From a bacterium UBP4_UBA6127 (GTDB lineage Bacteria > UBP4 > UBA4092): a stretch of 64,000 nt of DNA. Both the position numbers and the translations under genes were made by a program. This document shows positions 1 to 8,073 of this stretch, piece by piece. Under the pieces are notes generated by a model. That model saw only the letters and a program-made list of their open reading frames with translations. It did not search any database and was not told the DNA's origin. The stretch spans positions 62,001 through 126,000 of the forward strand of contig DIVR01000045.1 in assembly GCA_002428325.1 (NCBI GenBank). Direction: 5' to 3'. Within the stretch, counting starts at the first letter, position 1. Each line of letters starts with the position of its first letter.

Positions 1-1577
1 GCCAGCATGAGAGAGTAAACCACCGGCATCAGTAAAAATACGGTAAAAACCATCAAACTGGGAGCAATAAATAAATAGGACCAATAATGTTTTTTCAAGA
101 CTTTCATGGGTTGGGGCTGTCGAAGCAGCATCACCGCACAGACCAGTATCATCAGAAGCAGGATACAGACAGAAATGGCAGCCATCGTTTCTCTGGGTGT
201 GAACCGAGGCCCGGTATATCGGGTTTGGGCTTCCCGTTCCAGATGATACTGGGAAAGGACATCATCCACCGACTTGACCGCCTGTTTCATGGCAACCGGA
301 ATCGTCTTTTGATTCACCATGGCTTCCTGGATCTGACGCTGGACCAGCTCGTCCATTTTGCCGCCTTCCGGATGGAAAGGAGGCATAATGACATTTTCAA
401 AGGCCCGGCTGATAGTTTTAAAATCTATATCATCCCCATAAATATTGCCGATGGATTTGCGCACCGGGATAGTGCCTGAATTATAATTCATTCGCTGAGC
501 CTGGTCTGACCAGGCCAGTTCTTTAGCCAGCTCTATGCAAAGTTTCCGCTTAACCGGATCACTCTGCCGGAAAATCACAAAGTTCCCTACCCCAGGGGAA
601 GCGGTAACAATTTCACCCGTTTTCCCGATAGGCGTCATGGCAGCCATAAAATTCAAAGGTTTCCAGTCCCCTTTAACGGCTTCAGGGTCTTTATTCCGGA
701 TTTTCTCATTCCGTTTTTTCAGGGAGATAACCGCCCATTCACCTTGGAAAGTGGCGGCCAGGGGCCTTTCCTTGGACAGGAAGGAATTCCAGACATCCCC
801 GGAAGGATTTAATCCGCCGGCATTGGGAAGAGCTACTTTATGTTTAAATTCCAAGTCATAAAGTTTCTGCACCCCGGAAGTGAATTCAGGAGAATCCACC
901 ACACACCGGGTCAGGTCATCATTATAGAATCGGCCGCCATCAGAATAAAGGACGCCCCAGGCTTCCCCGGTGCCAGGTTGGATACCAAACCCGATACCAT
1001 AACAATCAATGGTCCCGTTGCCATCCCGGTCAAAGGTCAGCTTCTTCATTTTTTCAACAAACTCATCCCAGGTCCAGATGCCATCTTTGGGAGGGGCGAC
1101 TCCCCTTTCCTTGAACACATCCATATTTAAAATAGTCAGGTAAATGGTGGAATACCAGGGGAAAGCATAGGTCTTATTCTCAAACTGGCAGGCTTTGAGG
1201 GCTTGAGGATTTAAATCGGCTTTTTCTTCAGGAGTAATATATTCATCCAGGGGTTCCAGCACATCCTGGAGGACATAAGAAGGTTTCATGGCGGAACCGC
1301 AGATATCCGGATAGGTGCCGGAAGCAACCGACACATCCAGTTTCTGGCCTCCCCGGGCCCAGGACAACATGGAATATTCCACTTTGACATTAGGATGCTT
1401 CTTTTCAAAATTTTTGAAGACTTCCTGCTGCCAAAGGGCAGTGGTATCCTTAGGTCTGGGAAAATCCCATACCTCCAGAATAATTTTGTCTTTTTTACCG
1501 GCCTTTTTACAACCAACCGCCAGCAGGGTAATCAATAGTGATAATATCAATAAAGCAAGAAATACAATTCTTTTCAT
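1..1577 (-). CDS. ABC sugar importer: solute-binding protein fused to permease (partial)
   Basis: The frame is open from an ATG at 1577 to the window edge, about 525 codons, so the C-terminus is missing. Residues 1-23 are a lipoprotein-type signal ending in AVGC. Residues about 25-450 read as a family-1 extracellular solute-binding protein, with WARGGQKLDVSVASGTYPD, WTWDEFVEKM and DRDGNGTIDCYGIGFG. The frame does not stop there. A hydrophobic segment (about 460-482) is followed by a positive stretch (KVLKKHYW) and then YLFIAPSLMVFTVFLLMPV, which looks like the first membrane segment of a MalF-type permease. The topology is sensible: external binding domain, one crossing inwards, then the permease. 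It probably takes up a sugar or oligosaccharide with a second permease and an ATPase outside the window. The exact substrate cannot be read from the sequence. Confidence 0.82.
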   Translation of the reverse strand, partial: MKRIVFLALLILSLLITLLAVGCKKAGKKDKIILEVWDFPRPKDTTALWQQEVFKNFEKKHPNVKVEYSMLSWARGGQKLDVSVASGTYPDICGSAMKPSYVLQDVLEPLDEYITPEEKADLNPQALKACQFENKTYAFPWYSTIYLTILNMDVFKERGVAPPKDGIWTWDEFVEKMKKLTFDRDGNGTIDCYGIGFGIQPGTGEAWGVLYSDGGRFYNDDLTRCVVDSPEFTSGVQKLYDLEFKHKVALPNAGGLNPSGDVWNSFLSKERPLAATFQGEWAVISLKKRNEKIRNKDPEAVKGDWKPLNFMAAMTPIGKTGEIVTASPGVGNFVIFRQSDPVKRKLCIELAKELAWSDQAQRMNYNSGTIPVRKSIGNIYGDDIDFKTISRAFENVIMPPFHPEGGKMDELVQRQIQEAMVNQKTIPVAMKQAVKSVDDVLSQYHLEREAQTRYTGPRFTPRETMAAISVCILLLMILVCAVMLLRQPQPMKVLKKHYWSYLFIAPSLMVFTVFLLMPVVYSLML

Positions 1578-1620
1578 GCTCAGCTCTTTTTTTATACAGG
1601 GTGTCGTTGAAATCCTTATA

Positions 1621-1649
1621 ATAGTCTTACATTTGCGATTTTGTGTCAA
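1621..1649 (-). promoter_or_regulatory. Possible sigma-70 promoter of the SBP-permease gene
   Basis: On the minus strand a perfect TTGACA lies at 1649-1644. A weak GACTAT is 17 bases downstream (1626-1621); a better TATTAT (1623-1618) would need a 20-base spacer. The hexamers lie 41-72 bases upstream of the start codon. The -35 is clear, the -10 is not. Confidence 0.35.
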
Positions 1650-1800
1650 CCCTGGTTTTATTTACAACCTTAGTTTTTTTCTCTTTCATGAGCAACGATT
1701 GGAGGGTTTAGCCCCTATTCAAGGGGATTTTGGGATAGCCTATAATTGTGTTCACATCCTGATAACTTCGTGATTCTCCGAGAGGAAAGGATTATATTTC

Positions 1801-1829
1801 TTGACATAAAGAGCAACAGTTTTTAGACT
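1801..1829 (+). promoter_or_regulatory. Sigma-70-like promoter of corA
   Basis: TTGACA at 1801-1806 and TAGACT at 1824-1829 are separated by 17 bases. They lie 60 bases upstream of the preferred corA start and point towards it. The rest of the divergent gap (1578-1889) holds no gene that I can see. Confidence 0.55.
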
Positions 1830-1889
1830 AAACTTTAAGATTATTGTTAGAAATGGACTATGCATCCAGGGGATAGGTGGAATGAACTC

Positions 1890-2864
1890 ATGAATACTGT
1901 CTTTATCTATAATCGAAGCCGAGGGCTCATACTGGACCAGAAAGACCCTATCCTGATTCAGAATGCATTACGGGATACAGAATCCCTTGTCTGGATGGAT
2001 TTAGAAGACCCGACTGATGATGAAATCGATATCCTGACCGATATTTTTCAGTTCCATCCTCTTTCCATTGAAGACTGCATATTTCCTCAAAACCGGCCTA
2101 AAATCGAGGAATTCGAGAATTATGTCTTTATCGTGGTTCATGGGATTTTATACGACCATAACCATGACCCTTCCATTACAACCCAGGAATTGAATATTTT
2201 TGTCGGCCATAATTTTATCGTTACCTTTCATGAAAATCCTTTACGGAATATCAGCATGGTAAAAACTCGTTGCCGGGAAAAAGTGGATATTCTGGCGAAG
2301 GGGTCGGATTTTGTGCTACATCTGGTGTTGGATAACCTGGTGGACAGTTATTTCCCTATTCTCAACCAGATGGATACCGTTATCGATAAAATCGAAGATG
2401 ACATTTTTACAGAACCGACATCCGCACTGTTAAATGATGTGTTCAGCCTGAAACGGGATTTAATGGCTATGCGACGGGTTATCAATCCCCAGCGGGAAAT
2501 GATAGCCAACCTGACCCGAAGAGATTTCCCCTTCATTCAGGGACCGACCCTGGTATATTTCCGTGATATTCATGACCACCTGGTCCGAATGACTGATACC
2601 ATTGATACCTACCGGGAAATCATGACCAATGCCTTGGATGTTTATTTATCAGTAACTTCCAACCAGATGAACTCGGTCATGAAAACCCTCACCATTATCA
2701 CGACCATTATGATGCCGGGAACCCTGATAGCCAGTGTATATGGGATGAATTTCGAGTATATGCCCCATTTACACTGGAAACTAGGCCCCTATCTGATATT
2801 GGGAATGATTTTTATGATAACCGCAGGTATGTTATATTACTTTCGGAAGAAACATTGGATTTAG
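1890..2864 (+). CDS. corA: CorA-family magnesium/cobalt transporter
   Basis: A CorA-type divalent cation channel of about 324 residues. The long N-terminal part is the cytoplasmic funnel. The C-terminus has two membrane helices with the signature YGMNF at the end of the first (SVYGMNFEYMP), which forms the selectivity ring, and a short basic tail (YFRKKHWI). An ATG at 1860 is also in frame, but the one at 1890 is preceded by AGGTGG at a suitable distance and gives the usual CorA N-terminus. The TTGACA/TAGACT promoter lies just upstream. The next gene starts within 15 bases of the stop, so the two are probably co-transcribed. Family assignment is firm; Mg versus Co or Zn cannot be decided here. 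Confidence 0.93.
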   Translation: MNTVFIYNRSRGLILDQKDPILIQNALRDTESLVWMDLEDPTDDEIDILTDIFQFHPLSIEDCIFPQNRPKIEEFENYVFIVVHGILYDHNHDPSITTQELNIFVGHNFIVTFHENPLRNISMVKTRCREKVDILAKGSDFVLHLVLDNLVDSYFPILNQMDTVIDKIEDDIFTEPTSALLNDVFSLKRDLMAMRRVINPQREMIANLTRRDFPFIQGPTLVYFRDIHDHLVRMTDTIDTYREIMTNALDVYLSVTSNQMNSVMKTLTIITTIMMPGTLIASVYGMNFEYMPHLHWKLGPYLILGMIFMITAGMLYYFRKKHWI

Positions 2865-2878
2865 CGAGGTCCATTCCC

Positions 2879-3928
2879 ATGCATCATACACTGAAATTGT
2901 ATCAACGGGGCCTATTGGCCCTTATGTTCCTGGCAGTCTTCCCGATTATAGGGCGGGCTGATGAAATCATCCTGGCAAACGGGACCCAGTTATCAGGGGT
3001 TATCATTGCTCAGGACCTTAAATCCATGCTGGTAGAAACCAAGTATGGGTCCATGACTCTGTCTCTGAAATCCATCAAAGAACTCAAACCCGCCAGCAAA
3101 GAAGATAATTTGCTGCTTCGAGGAGATTTCCAGAGAGAAAAAGGCAAGTATACCGAGGCTATGAAATATTATCAGGAAGCCCTGATGGCTTTCCCAAAAT
3201 CCCAAAAGGTCAGAGATAAATATAATGACCTTAACCGGAAACTGGAATCCCTGAAAAAATCTGAAGCAATGGCCATCGCTAAACGAGAAGATCCCCAGTC
3301 CATCTCTAAAGAAAATATCGAGGATGCCAAAACAGCCAATGACCTGAAAAAAGGAACGACCTTGTCATTACAGGCTGAAGGCGAAGGTAACTATCCTCTT
3401 TACACTCCTAAAGGGGAAAACAAAGAAAAACTGGCATTGCAAAATGCCAGGCTTAATGCTTTAAGCAAGATATTTACTGAAGGGATCGGATATGGGTTTA
3501 CGACTAAAAAAGGCCGGGTAACCCTGTTACCTCCCGGGGAACTCCCTAATGTAAAGATTAAAATCCTGAAACAGGAAAAAATCTCCACCGGGTATAGGGT
3601 TCAAATCCAAGTGGCCGGACCGACGGATTCTATCATGGTGAAACTGCCGGATGATTTCCCCATCATTGAAGCCCAGGGAGTTACCTCTGATATCAGAGCC
3701 AAGAGCCAGACAGTCCTCAGGGAAAGAGCCATGGAAGCCACCATGGTTAAAGCTGTGGAAGATGTGGTAAAGAAGGAAATCCAGGCAAACCCCAAATCCA
3801 AACGTAAAACCTATTTCGGCAGAGTCTATCCTGTTTCAATCCTGCAGGAAGCCCTGACCCCTCAGGGATATTTCCTCAGAGGGACTTTCAAGGTCTGGAT
3901 TGATCCGGCTTCCCAAAACGCAAAGTAA
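2879..3928 (+). CDS. Exported TPR protein with FlgT/LPP20-like domain
   Basis: About 349 residues. The ATG at 2879 is preferred over one at 2855 inside corA because GAGGT lies 8 bases upstream and it gives a clean signal peptide (LLALMFLAVFPIIGRADE). After cleavage comes a small beta domain (ILANGTQLSGVII, LVETKYGSMTLSL), then a TPR-like helical pair (about 80-120: GKYTEAMKYYQEALMAFP). The second half has ALQNARLNALSKIF and repeated strand patterns like the N-terminal domain of FlgT/LPP20 envelope proteins. It is probably periplasmic or envelope-associated. No enzyme motif is visible and the role is unknown. A terminator follows the stop. Confidence 0.7.
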   Translation: MHHTLKLYQRGLLALMFLAVFPIIGRADEIILANGTQLSGVIIAQDLKSMLVETKYGSMTLSLKSIKELKPASKEDNLLLRGDFQREKGKYTEAMKYYQEALMAFPKSQKVRDKYNDLNRKLESLKKSEAMAIAKREDPQSISKENIEDAKTANDLKKGTTLSLQAEGEGNYPLYTPKGENKEKLALQNARLNALSKIFTEGIGYGFTTKKGRVTLLPPGELPNVKIKILKQEKISTGYRVQIQVAGPTDSIMVKLPDDFPIIEAQGVTSDIRAKSQTVLRERAMEATMVKAVEDVVKKEIQANPKSKRKTYFGRVYPVSILQEALTPQGYFLRGTFKVWIDPASQNAK

Positions 3929-3947
3929 TTTAGTATCTGACTAAACC

Positions 3948-3997
3948 AACCCCACATAAATTATCCGTTTAGATAGTTTAGGTGGGGTTTAATTTTT
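3948..3997 (+). terminator. Intrinsic terminator after the corA pair
   Basis: AACCCCAC (3948-3955) pairs with GTGGGGTT (3982-3989), the stem is extended by TAAA/TTTA, and it is followed by AATTTTTT. It sits 20 bases after the stop of the exported TPR protein and separates it from the comM gene. Confidence 0.75.
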
Positions 3998-4090
3998 TCA
4001 AGCCCCTCCCCACCTCCTTTAAGTGTCCCCAGATAAATAATTTATCCAAGCACTTTACAAAGAAAGAGATTTTGTATAAACTTCAGGACT

Positions 4091-5626
4091 ATGAGCGCCA
4101 AAGTCCGAAGTTCATCATTAATGGGGATTGATGGATACCTGGTCGAGGTGGAAGTTGAAGCTGAAAGAGGGCTGGAAGCTTTTAACACGGTAGGCTTGCC
4201 TGATGCAGCGGTCAAAGAGAGCCGGGACCGGGTGAAATATGCCATTAAGAATTCTGGATTTGAGTTCCCCCGATGCCGATTTACTGTAAATTTAGCCCCT
4301 GCCGATATTAAGAAAGAAGGGTCTGCTTTTGATTTGCCTATTGCTATCGGCCTGCTGGTCCTGACCAACCAATTCCACCCCCAGAACCTGGATGAGTATC
4401 TGATGGTGGGAGAGTTATCCCTGGAAGGAGAATTAAGGCCCGTCCGAGGAGCTTTACCGATTACAGATAAAGCTCGGCAGGCTGGATTTAAAGGTATCCT
4501 GCTACCGAAAGCCAATGCCGATGAAGCAGCTGTAGTGGAAGGAATCAATGTATATGGACTGCAAAATCTGGCAGAGGCAGTGCAATTATTAAAGACAGGA
4601 AATTCCATCTTACCCCACCAGGTGGATGTAGAAGCCTTATTCCAAACCTCTTCTCAATACCCGGTCGATTTCTCGGAAGTCAAAGGCCAGGAAAATGCCA
4701 AAAGAGCCTTGGAGATAGCCGCTGCCGGAGGACATAATGTCATCATGATAGGGCCTCCCGGTTCTGGAAAAACCATGCTGGCAAAAAGGGTTCCGGGCAT
4801 CCTGCCACCGATGAGCCTGCCGGAAGCCATCGATACCACCAAGATTCATTCTGTGGCAGGGTTGGTCTCTCCCAAGACTTCCCTGATAGCCACCCGGCCT
4901 TTCCGAAGCCCTCACCATACGATTAGTGACGCCGGATTGATTGGAGGAGGCCAAATCCCTAAACCGGGAGAGGTCAGCCTCTCTCATCATGGAGTATTAT
5001 TCCTGGATGAATTGCCTGAGTTCCATCGAAATGTATTGGAAGTCCTTCGGCAACCCCTGGAAGACGGATGGGTTACGATATCCAGGGCTGCTGTTTCCCT
5101 GCAGTTCCCTGCCCAATTTATGTTGGTGGCTGCCATGAATCCCTGCCCCTGCGGACACCTGACCGATCCTACTAAAGAATGTACCTGCACAGATTTCCAG
5201 GTCCAACGATATCTATCTAAAATCTCAGGTCCCCTGCTAGACAGGATTGATATCCATATTGAAGTCCCGGCCGTGAAAGTCCAGGAACTCTCTGCTGGGA
5301 AACCGGGTGAGCCTTCCCAATCCATCCGGGAACGGGTCATTCAAGCCCGAAAAGTCCAAACCCAACGGTTTCTCCATCGGAAAAACCTCTATTGTAATGC
5401 CCAGATGGCTAGCCGAGATATCCATAATTTCTGCCCCCTCCCTCCCGAAGGAGTGAAATTGATTGAAACAGCTACCCAACGGTTGGGACTCTCGGCCCGC
5501 GCTTATGACCGAGTCTTAAAAGTATCCCGAACTATCGCCGATCTGGAAGGCTCCGACTCTATCACCCTGCCCCATCTCGCTGAAGCTATCCAATACCGGA
5601 GCCTTGATCGGAGTCTGTGGAAGTGA
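4091..5626 (+). CDS. comM: ComM/YifB-family Mg-chelatase-like AAA+ ATPase
   Basis: 511 residues, the usual length of the family. The N-terminal ~180 residues are the ChlI/Lon-protease-like domain ([19 protein letters not shown]). The AAA+ core has Walker [14 protein letters not shown] near residue 220, the family block [19 protein letters not shown], Walker [11 protein letters not shown], and a Cys-rich insert ([17 protein letters not shown]). The C-terminal domain ends with [21 protein letters not shown]. In Vibrio and other bacteria ComM is a hexameric helicase that promotes branch migration during natural transformation; whether this organism is competent is not shown here. The stop overlaps the next, much more AT-rich reading frame by 10 bases. 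Confidence 0.93.
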   Translation: MSAKVRSSSLMGIDGYLVEVEVEAERGLEAFNTVGLPDAAVKESRDRVKYAIKNSGFEFPRCRFTVNLAPADIKKEGSAFDLPIAIGLLVLTNQFHPQNLDEYLMVGELSLEGELRPVRGALPITDKARQAGFKGILLPKANADEAAVVEGINVYGLQNLAEAVQLLKTGNSILPHQVDVEALFQTSSQYPVDFSEVKGQENAKRALEIAAAGGHNVIMIGPPGSGKTMLAKRVPGILPPMSLPEAIDTTKIHSVAGLVSPKTSLIATRPFRSPHHTISDAGLIGGGQIPKPGEVSLSHHGVLFLDELPEFHRNVLEVLRQPLEDGWVTISRAAVSLQFPAQFMLVAAMNPCPCGHLTDPTKECTCTDFQVQRYLSKISGPLLDRIDIHIEVPAVKVQELSAGKPGEPSQSIRERVIQARKVQTQRFLHRKNLYCNAQMASRDIHNFCPLPPEGVKLIETATQRLGLSARAYDRVLKVSRTIADLEGSDSITLPHLAEAIQYRSLDRSLWK

Positions 5627-6249
5627 AAAAGAAAAGAAAACAGATTAGTCCTAGAAAAATTGGTTATATAAAGATTCCAGAAAAAAACGATTATTTTACT
5701 TATAATGATACAAACACAAGCAATCTTATTCTAAAAGTCTTAAAAAAACATATAATGATCTTTGTAATAACTCTGTCGGCATCAATATTATCAGGAATAA
5801 TATTGTACAGTTATTCATATTATAAGGAAAAAAAACAGAGGATTATAGAATGCCAGCAAATCATGCAAGAAGCTGAAATTTATGGAATTAATAAATTATA
5901 TGATAAAGCAATAGAAAAGTATTCCCTAGTGCTCAATACAATTTCAATTTCAGACGATAGAGATTTATTTTTTAGAGCTAAAGTTAATCAATCCATATGT
6001 AAATTTGGTATGGCAAAAGGAGACATCTCACTACTTAAACAGGCAATAATAGATTTAAACCTTTTATTATCTAATTCGAATGATATCAAGAAATGTAAAT
6101 TATTACCAAAGGATACTCTTCAAAATCTGAGAGTGAATTTAGCAAGCGCACATTATACATTATATACTAAAGAAAATACATATGAAGACCTAGATGCTGG
6201 ATTAGCAATTTTAAATGAAATTGACAAAGATGGTTGTTCCGGTAACTAA
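5617..6249 (+). CDS. Membrane-anchored TPR-like protein, AT-rich, probably truncated
   Basis: 210 residues from a GTG at 5617 that overlaps the comM stop. Base and codon use differ sharply from the neighbours, with many ATA, AAA and TTA codons. The N-terminus is basic and cytoplasmic, with one membrane segment near residues 50-70 ([20 protein letters not shown]), then an external helical region resembling TPR repeats ([18 protein letters not shown]). The stop codon sits directly against the left edge of an insertion-sequence remnant at 6250, so the C-terminus was probably lost when that element inserted. No function is recognised. The composition and the adjacent mobile element suggest acquisition by transfer. 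Confidence 0.55.
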   Translation: MEVKKKRKQISPRKIGYIKIPEKNDYFTYNDTNTSNLILKVLKKHIMIFVITLSASILSGIILYSYSYYKEKKQRIIECQQIMQEAEIYGINKLYDKAIEKYSLVLNTISISDDRDLFFRAKVNQSICKFGMAKGDISLLKQAIIDLNLLLSNSNDIKKCKLLPKDTLQNLRVNLASAHYTLYTKENTYEDLDAGLAILNEIDKDGCSGN

Positions 6250-6620
6250 AGTGGACCCCCATGTCTAGACAAAAAAGCAGGGTGTATTAAGTGGATGCGA
6301 TAACCTGCTGATATTGTTAAATTCAATTGTTTTTTAAAAGGATCAAGCAACATCTGAAGATTAAAACTTTTGGGAACATCCCTCAATGCGGTCCTGACTC
6401 AGATTTGGACCGCCATGATTTATTACCTGCTTTTGAGTTACATTAAATTTAAAACCAGTTATCGCTATCTTTACTGGTCTTGGCCCAAATCTTTCGTCAG
6501 GCGGCCTTCCAATACTTCGATATTATCGACTTGTTGGATTTAAATCCTTCTCTCCCGGCAAAACCTCCTGAGCCTGATCCACAGCTCTATTTGTTCAATT
6601 AAGCTGTTTTGGGGGACACT
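6250..6620 (+). mobile_element. Decayed IS4-type insertion sequence remnant
   Basis: The remnant is bounded by AGTGGACCCCC (6250-6260) and GGGGGACACT (6611-6620, which reads AGTGTCCCCC in reverse complement), plausible imperfect terminal repeats. Only the last part of the transposase gene survives between them, and it carries frameshifts. Most of the element is deleted. Confidence 0.6.
6318..6602 (+). pseudogene. IS4-family (DDE) transposase, C-terminal fragment with frameshifts
   Basis: Three successive frames give the typical C-terminus of IS4-group transposases. The first reads IQLFFKRIKQHLKIKTFG, the second GTSLNAVLTQIWTAMIYYLL followed by SYIKFKTSYRYLYWSWP, and the third QIFRQAAFQYFDIIDLLDLN ending PQLYLFN and TAA at 6600-6602. 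The frame changes fall near 6370 and 6485. The N-terminal and catalytic parts are absent, so it cannot transpose. Confidence 0.8.
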
Positions 6621-6686
6621 AGTGATATATTTCATTGATTTGGTACATCCACAATGTACTTATGAATAAAAATACACATAGGTACT

Positions 6687-6848
6687 TTATACTGGTCGCG
6701 CTACAAGTAGAAAGTAGAACAGAAGAAGGACTGCAATCGCAATGATGAAATAGATAACCGACTTCAGATATGTGGTTTTTATGATTCTTTTATTTAGAAA
6801 TTTTGCTATTCGAACCCATACCGAGGATGTCGTTACGTGCTGTTTCAT
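6687..6848 (-). CDS. Small single-span membrane protein (53 aa)
   Basis: Starts at the ATG at 6848, preceded on the minus strand by AAGGGGGGT with a 7-base spacer, the strongest ribosome-binding site in this AT-rich patch. The 53-residue product is basic at its N-terminus (KFLNKRIIKTTYLKS) and ends with one membrane helix (VIYFIIAIAVLLLFYFLLVA) and a four-residue tail. A longer in-frame start at 6902 exists but would bury the ribosome-binding site. No family is recognised. Candidate roles are a toxin-like small membrane protein or a regulator of a membrane partner, but nothing nearby supports either. Confidence 0.5.
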   Translation of the reverse strand: MKQHVTTSSVWVRIAKFLNKRIIKTTYLKSVIYFIIAIAVLLLFYFLLVARPV

Positions 6849-7190
6849 TATGTTACCCCCCTTATCTCGTTCTTTATCTTTCTTGTCCAGAACGTAGATC
6901 AAATCAAACAGCTACATACCTGCCACACTTCTCTGAAAAGTGAACATGGCACTTTTACATATCTCCTTAATTGTCATTATATAGCAGCGAGAGTAAATTT
7001 ACATATATACTGTTACAGAGAGTATCATGGCTTAAAAAAACAGAAAGAAATGAATAGAATAACTTCCCAATATAGACATCTCCTCCACCCATAAGAGTCT
7101 TTGCAAAGGTCGACATAATACTCCTTCCTCTATAATTAATATTAAATCGAGTTTAAGTAATTGAGTAAGCGATGAAAGGATTGGGAATTT
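6849..7190. other. Intergenic, AT-rich; weak promoter before the methyltransferase
   Basis: This divergent gap holds no credible gene. A perfect TATAAT at 7131-7136 could be the -10 of the methyltransferase gene, with a poor -35 (TCGACA, 7110-7115, 15-base spacer). Nothing else was recognised. Confidence 0.35.
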
Positions 7191-7997
7191 ATGGAAGAGA
7201 AATCACATCTCAATGCAGAGAGATTTATGGGGTTTGCGGATATATATGAGAATGCACGACCCCAGTGTCCTGAAAAGGTTAAGGAAATAATACTAAAATA
7301 TCTCCGCAGAAGCCCCTCCCTGGTTATTGATTTAGGATGTGGGACAGGCCTTTCCACAAGAATATGGAGTAATACCAGCACTCAGGTCATCGGGATAGAG
7401 CCAAGCAGTGAGATGATTCAACTGGCAAAAGAAAAATCCTCTGATTTAAATAATGTGAAATATATTACTGCCTTCTCAGACAATACCGGATTAGAAGATG
7501 GGACTGCAGATATTATTACCTGTTCGCAATCATTTCATTGGATGGAACCAGAAAAAACCCTGAGGGAAGCTTCCCGATTATTAAAGGAGGGAGGTATTTT
7601 TGCAGTTTATGATTGTGACTGGCCGCCTGTATACCATTGGGAAGCAGAACTTGAATATAACAAACTATTCAGTAAAGTAAATGAAATTGAATCCACTTAT
7701 TTAGATGTAAAGGAGAAATTTATCCGATGGGATAAAGCCAATCATTTATCAAATATCCAGAATAGTGGAAATTTCAGATTTGTAAGGGAAATAGTCTTTT
7801 CAAATACTGAAAAATGCAATTCTCAGAGATTTATTGACCTGGCCTTAAGCCAAGGGGGATTACAGTCTGTCCTTAAAACTCATACCGCCAATATTCAGCC
7901 TGTTTTGGTTTCTTTTGAAGAAAGAATCAGGACGATAATGGGCAATAATGATTTTAAAATAGAGTTTTGTTATCGTATGAGGATGGGAGTTAAATAG
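7191..7997 (+). CDS. Class I SAM-dependent methyltransferase
   Basis: 268 residues. The Rossmann-fold motif I is clear at about 44-55 (LVIDLGCGTGLSTRIW). Motif II follows (VIGIEPSSEMIQLAKEKS), then ADIITCSQSFHWMEPEKTLR and ASRLLKEGGIFAVYD, the pattern of the UbiE/Methyltransf_11 group. The C-terminal third is less conserved and would carry substrate specificity. It stands alone between divergent and convergent genes, so no pathway can be assigned. Homologues are often annotated simply as methyltransferase-domain proteins. The last codons form part of an imperfect inverted repeat (7984-8041) shared with the convergent kinase gene's 3' end, which may stop transcription from one or both sides. 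Confidence 0.85.
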   Translation: MEEKSHLNAERFMGFADIYENARPQCPEKVKEIILKYLRRSPSLVIDLGCGTGLSTRIWSNTSTQVIGIEPSSEMIQLAKEKSSDLNNVKYITAFSDNTGLEDGTADIITCSQSFHWMEPEKTLREASRLLKEGGIFAVYDCDWPPVYHWEAELEYNKLFSKVNEIESTYLDVKEKFIRWDKANHLSNIQNSGNFRFVREIVFSNTEKCNSQRFIDLALSQGGLQSVLKTHTANIQPVLVSFEERIRTIMGNNDFKIEFCYRMRMGVK

Positions 7998-8073
7998 CGA
8001 TGATTTCTTTCCAATGGACAACCCCATCATTTAACTTCCCGGCAACTACTCCCTATTAGGAATCATATACACA

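Noticed and set aside
87..479. Plus-strand open frame of 130 codons
   Set aside because: It is the antisense of the solute-binding/permease gene; the minus strand carries the real domains.
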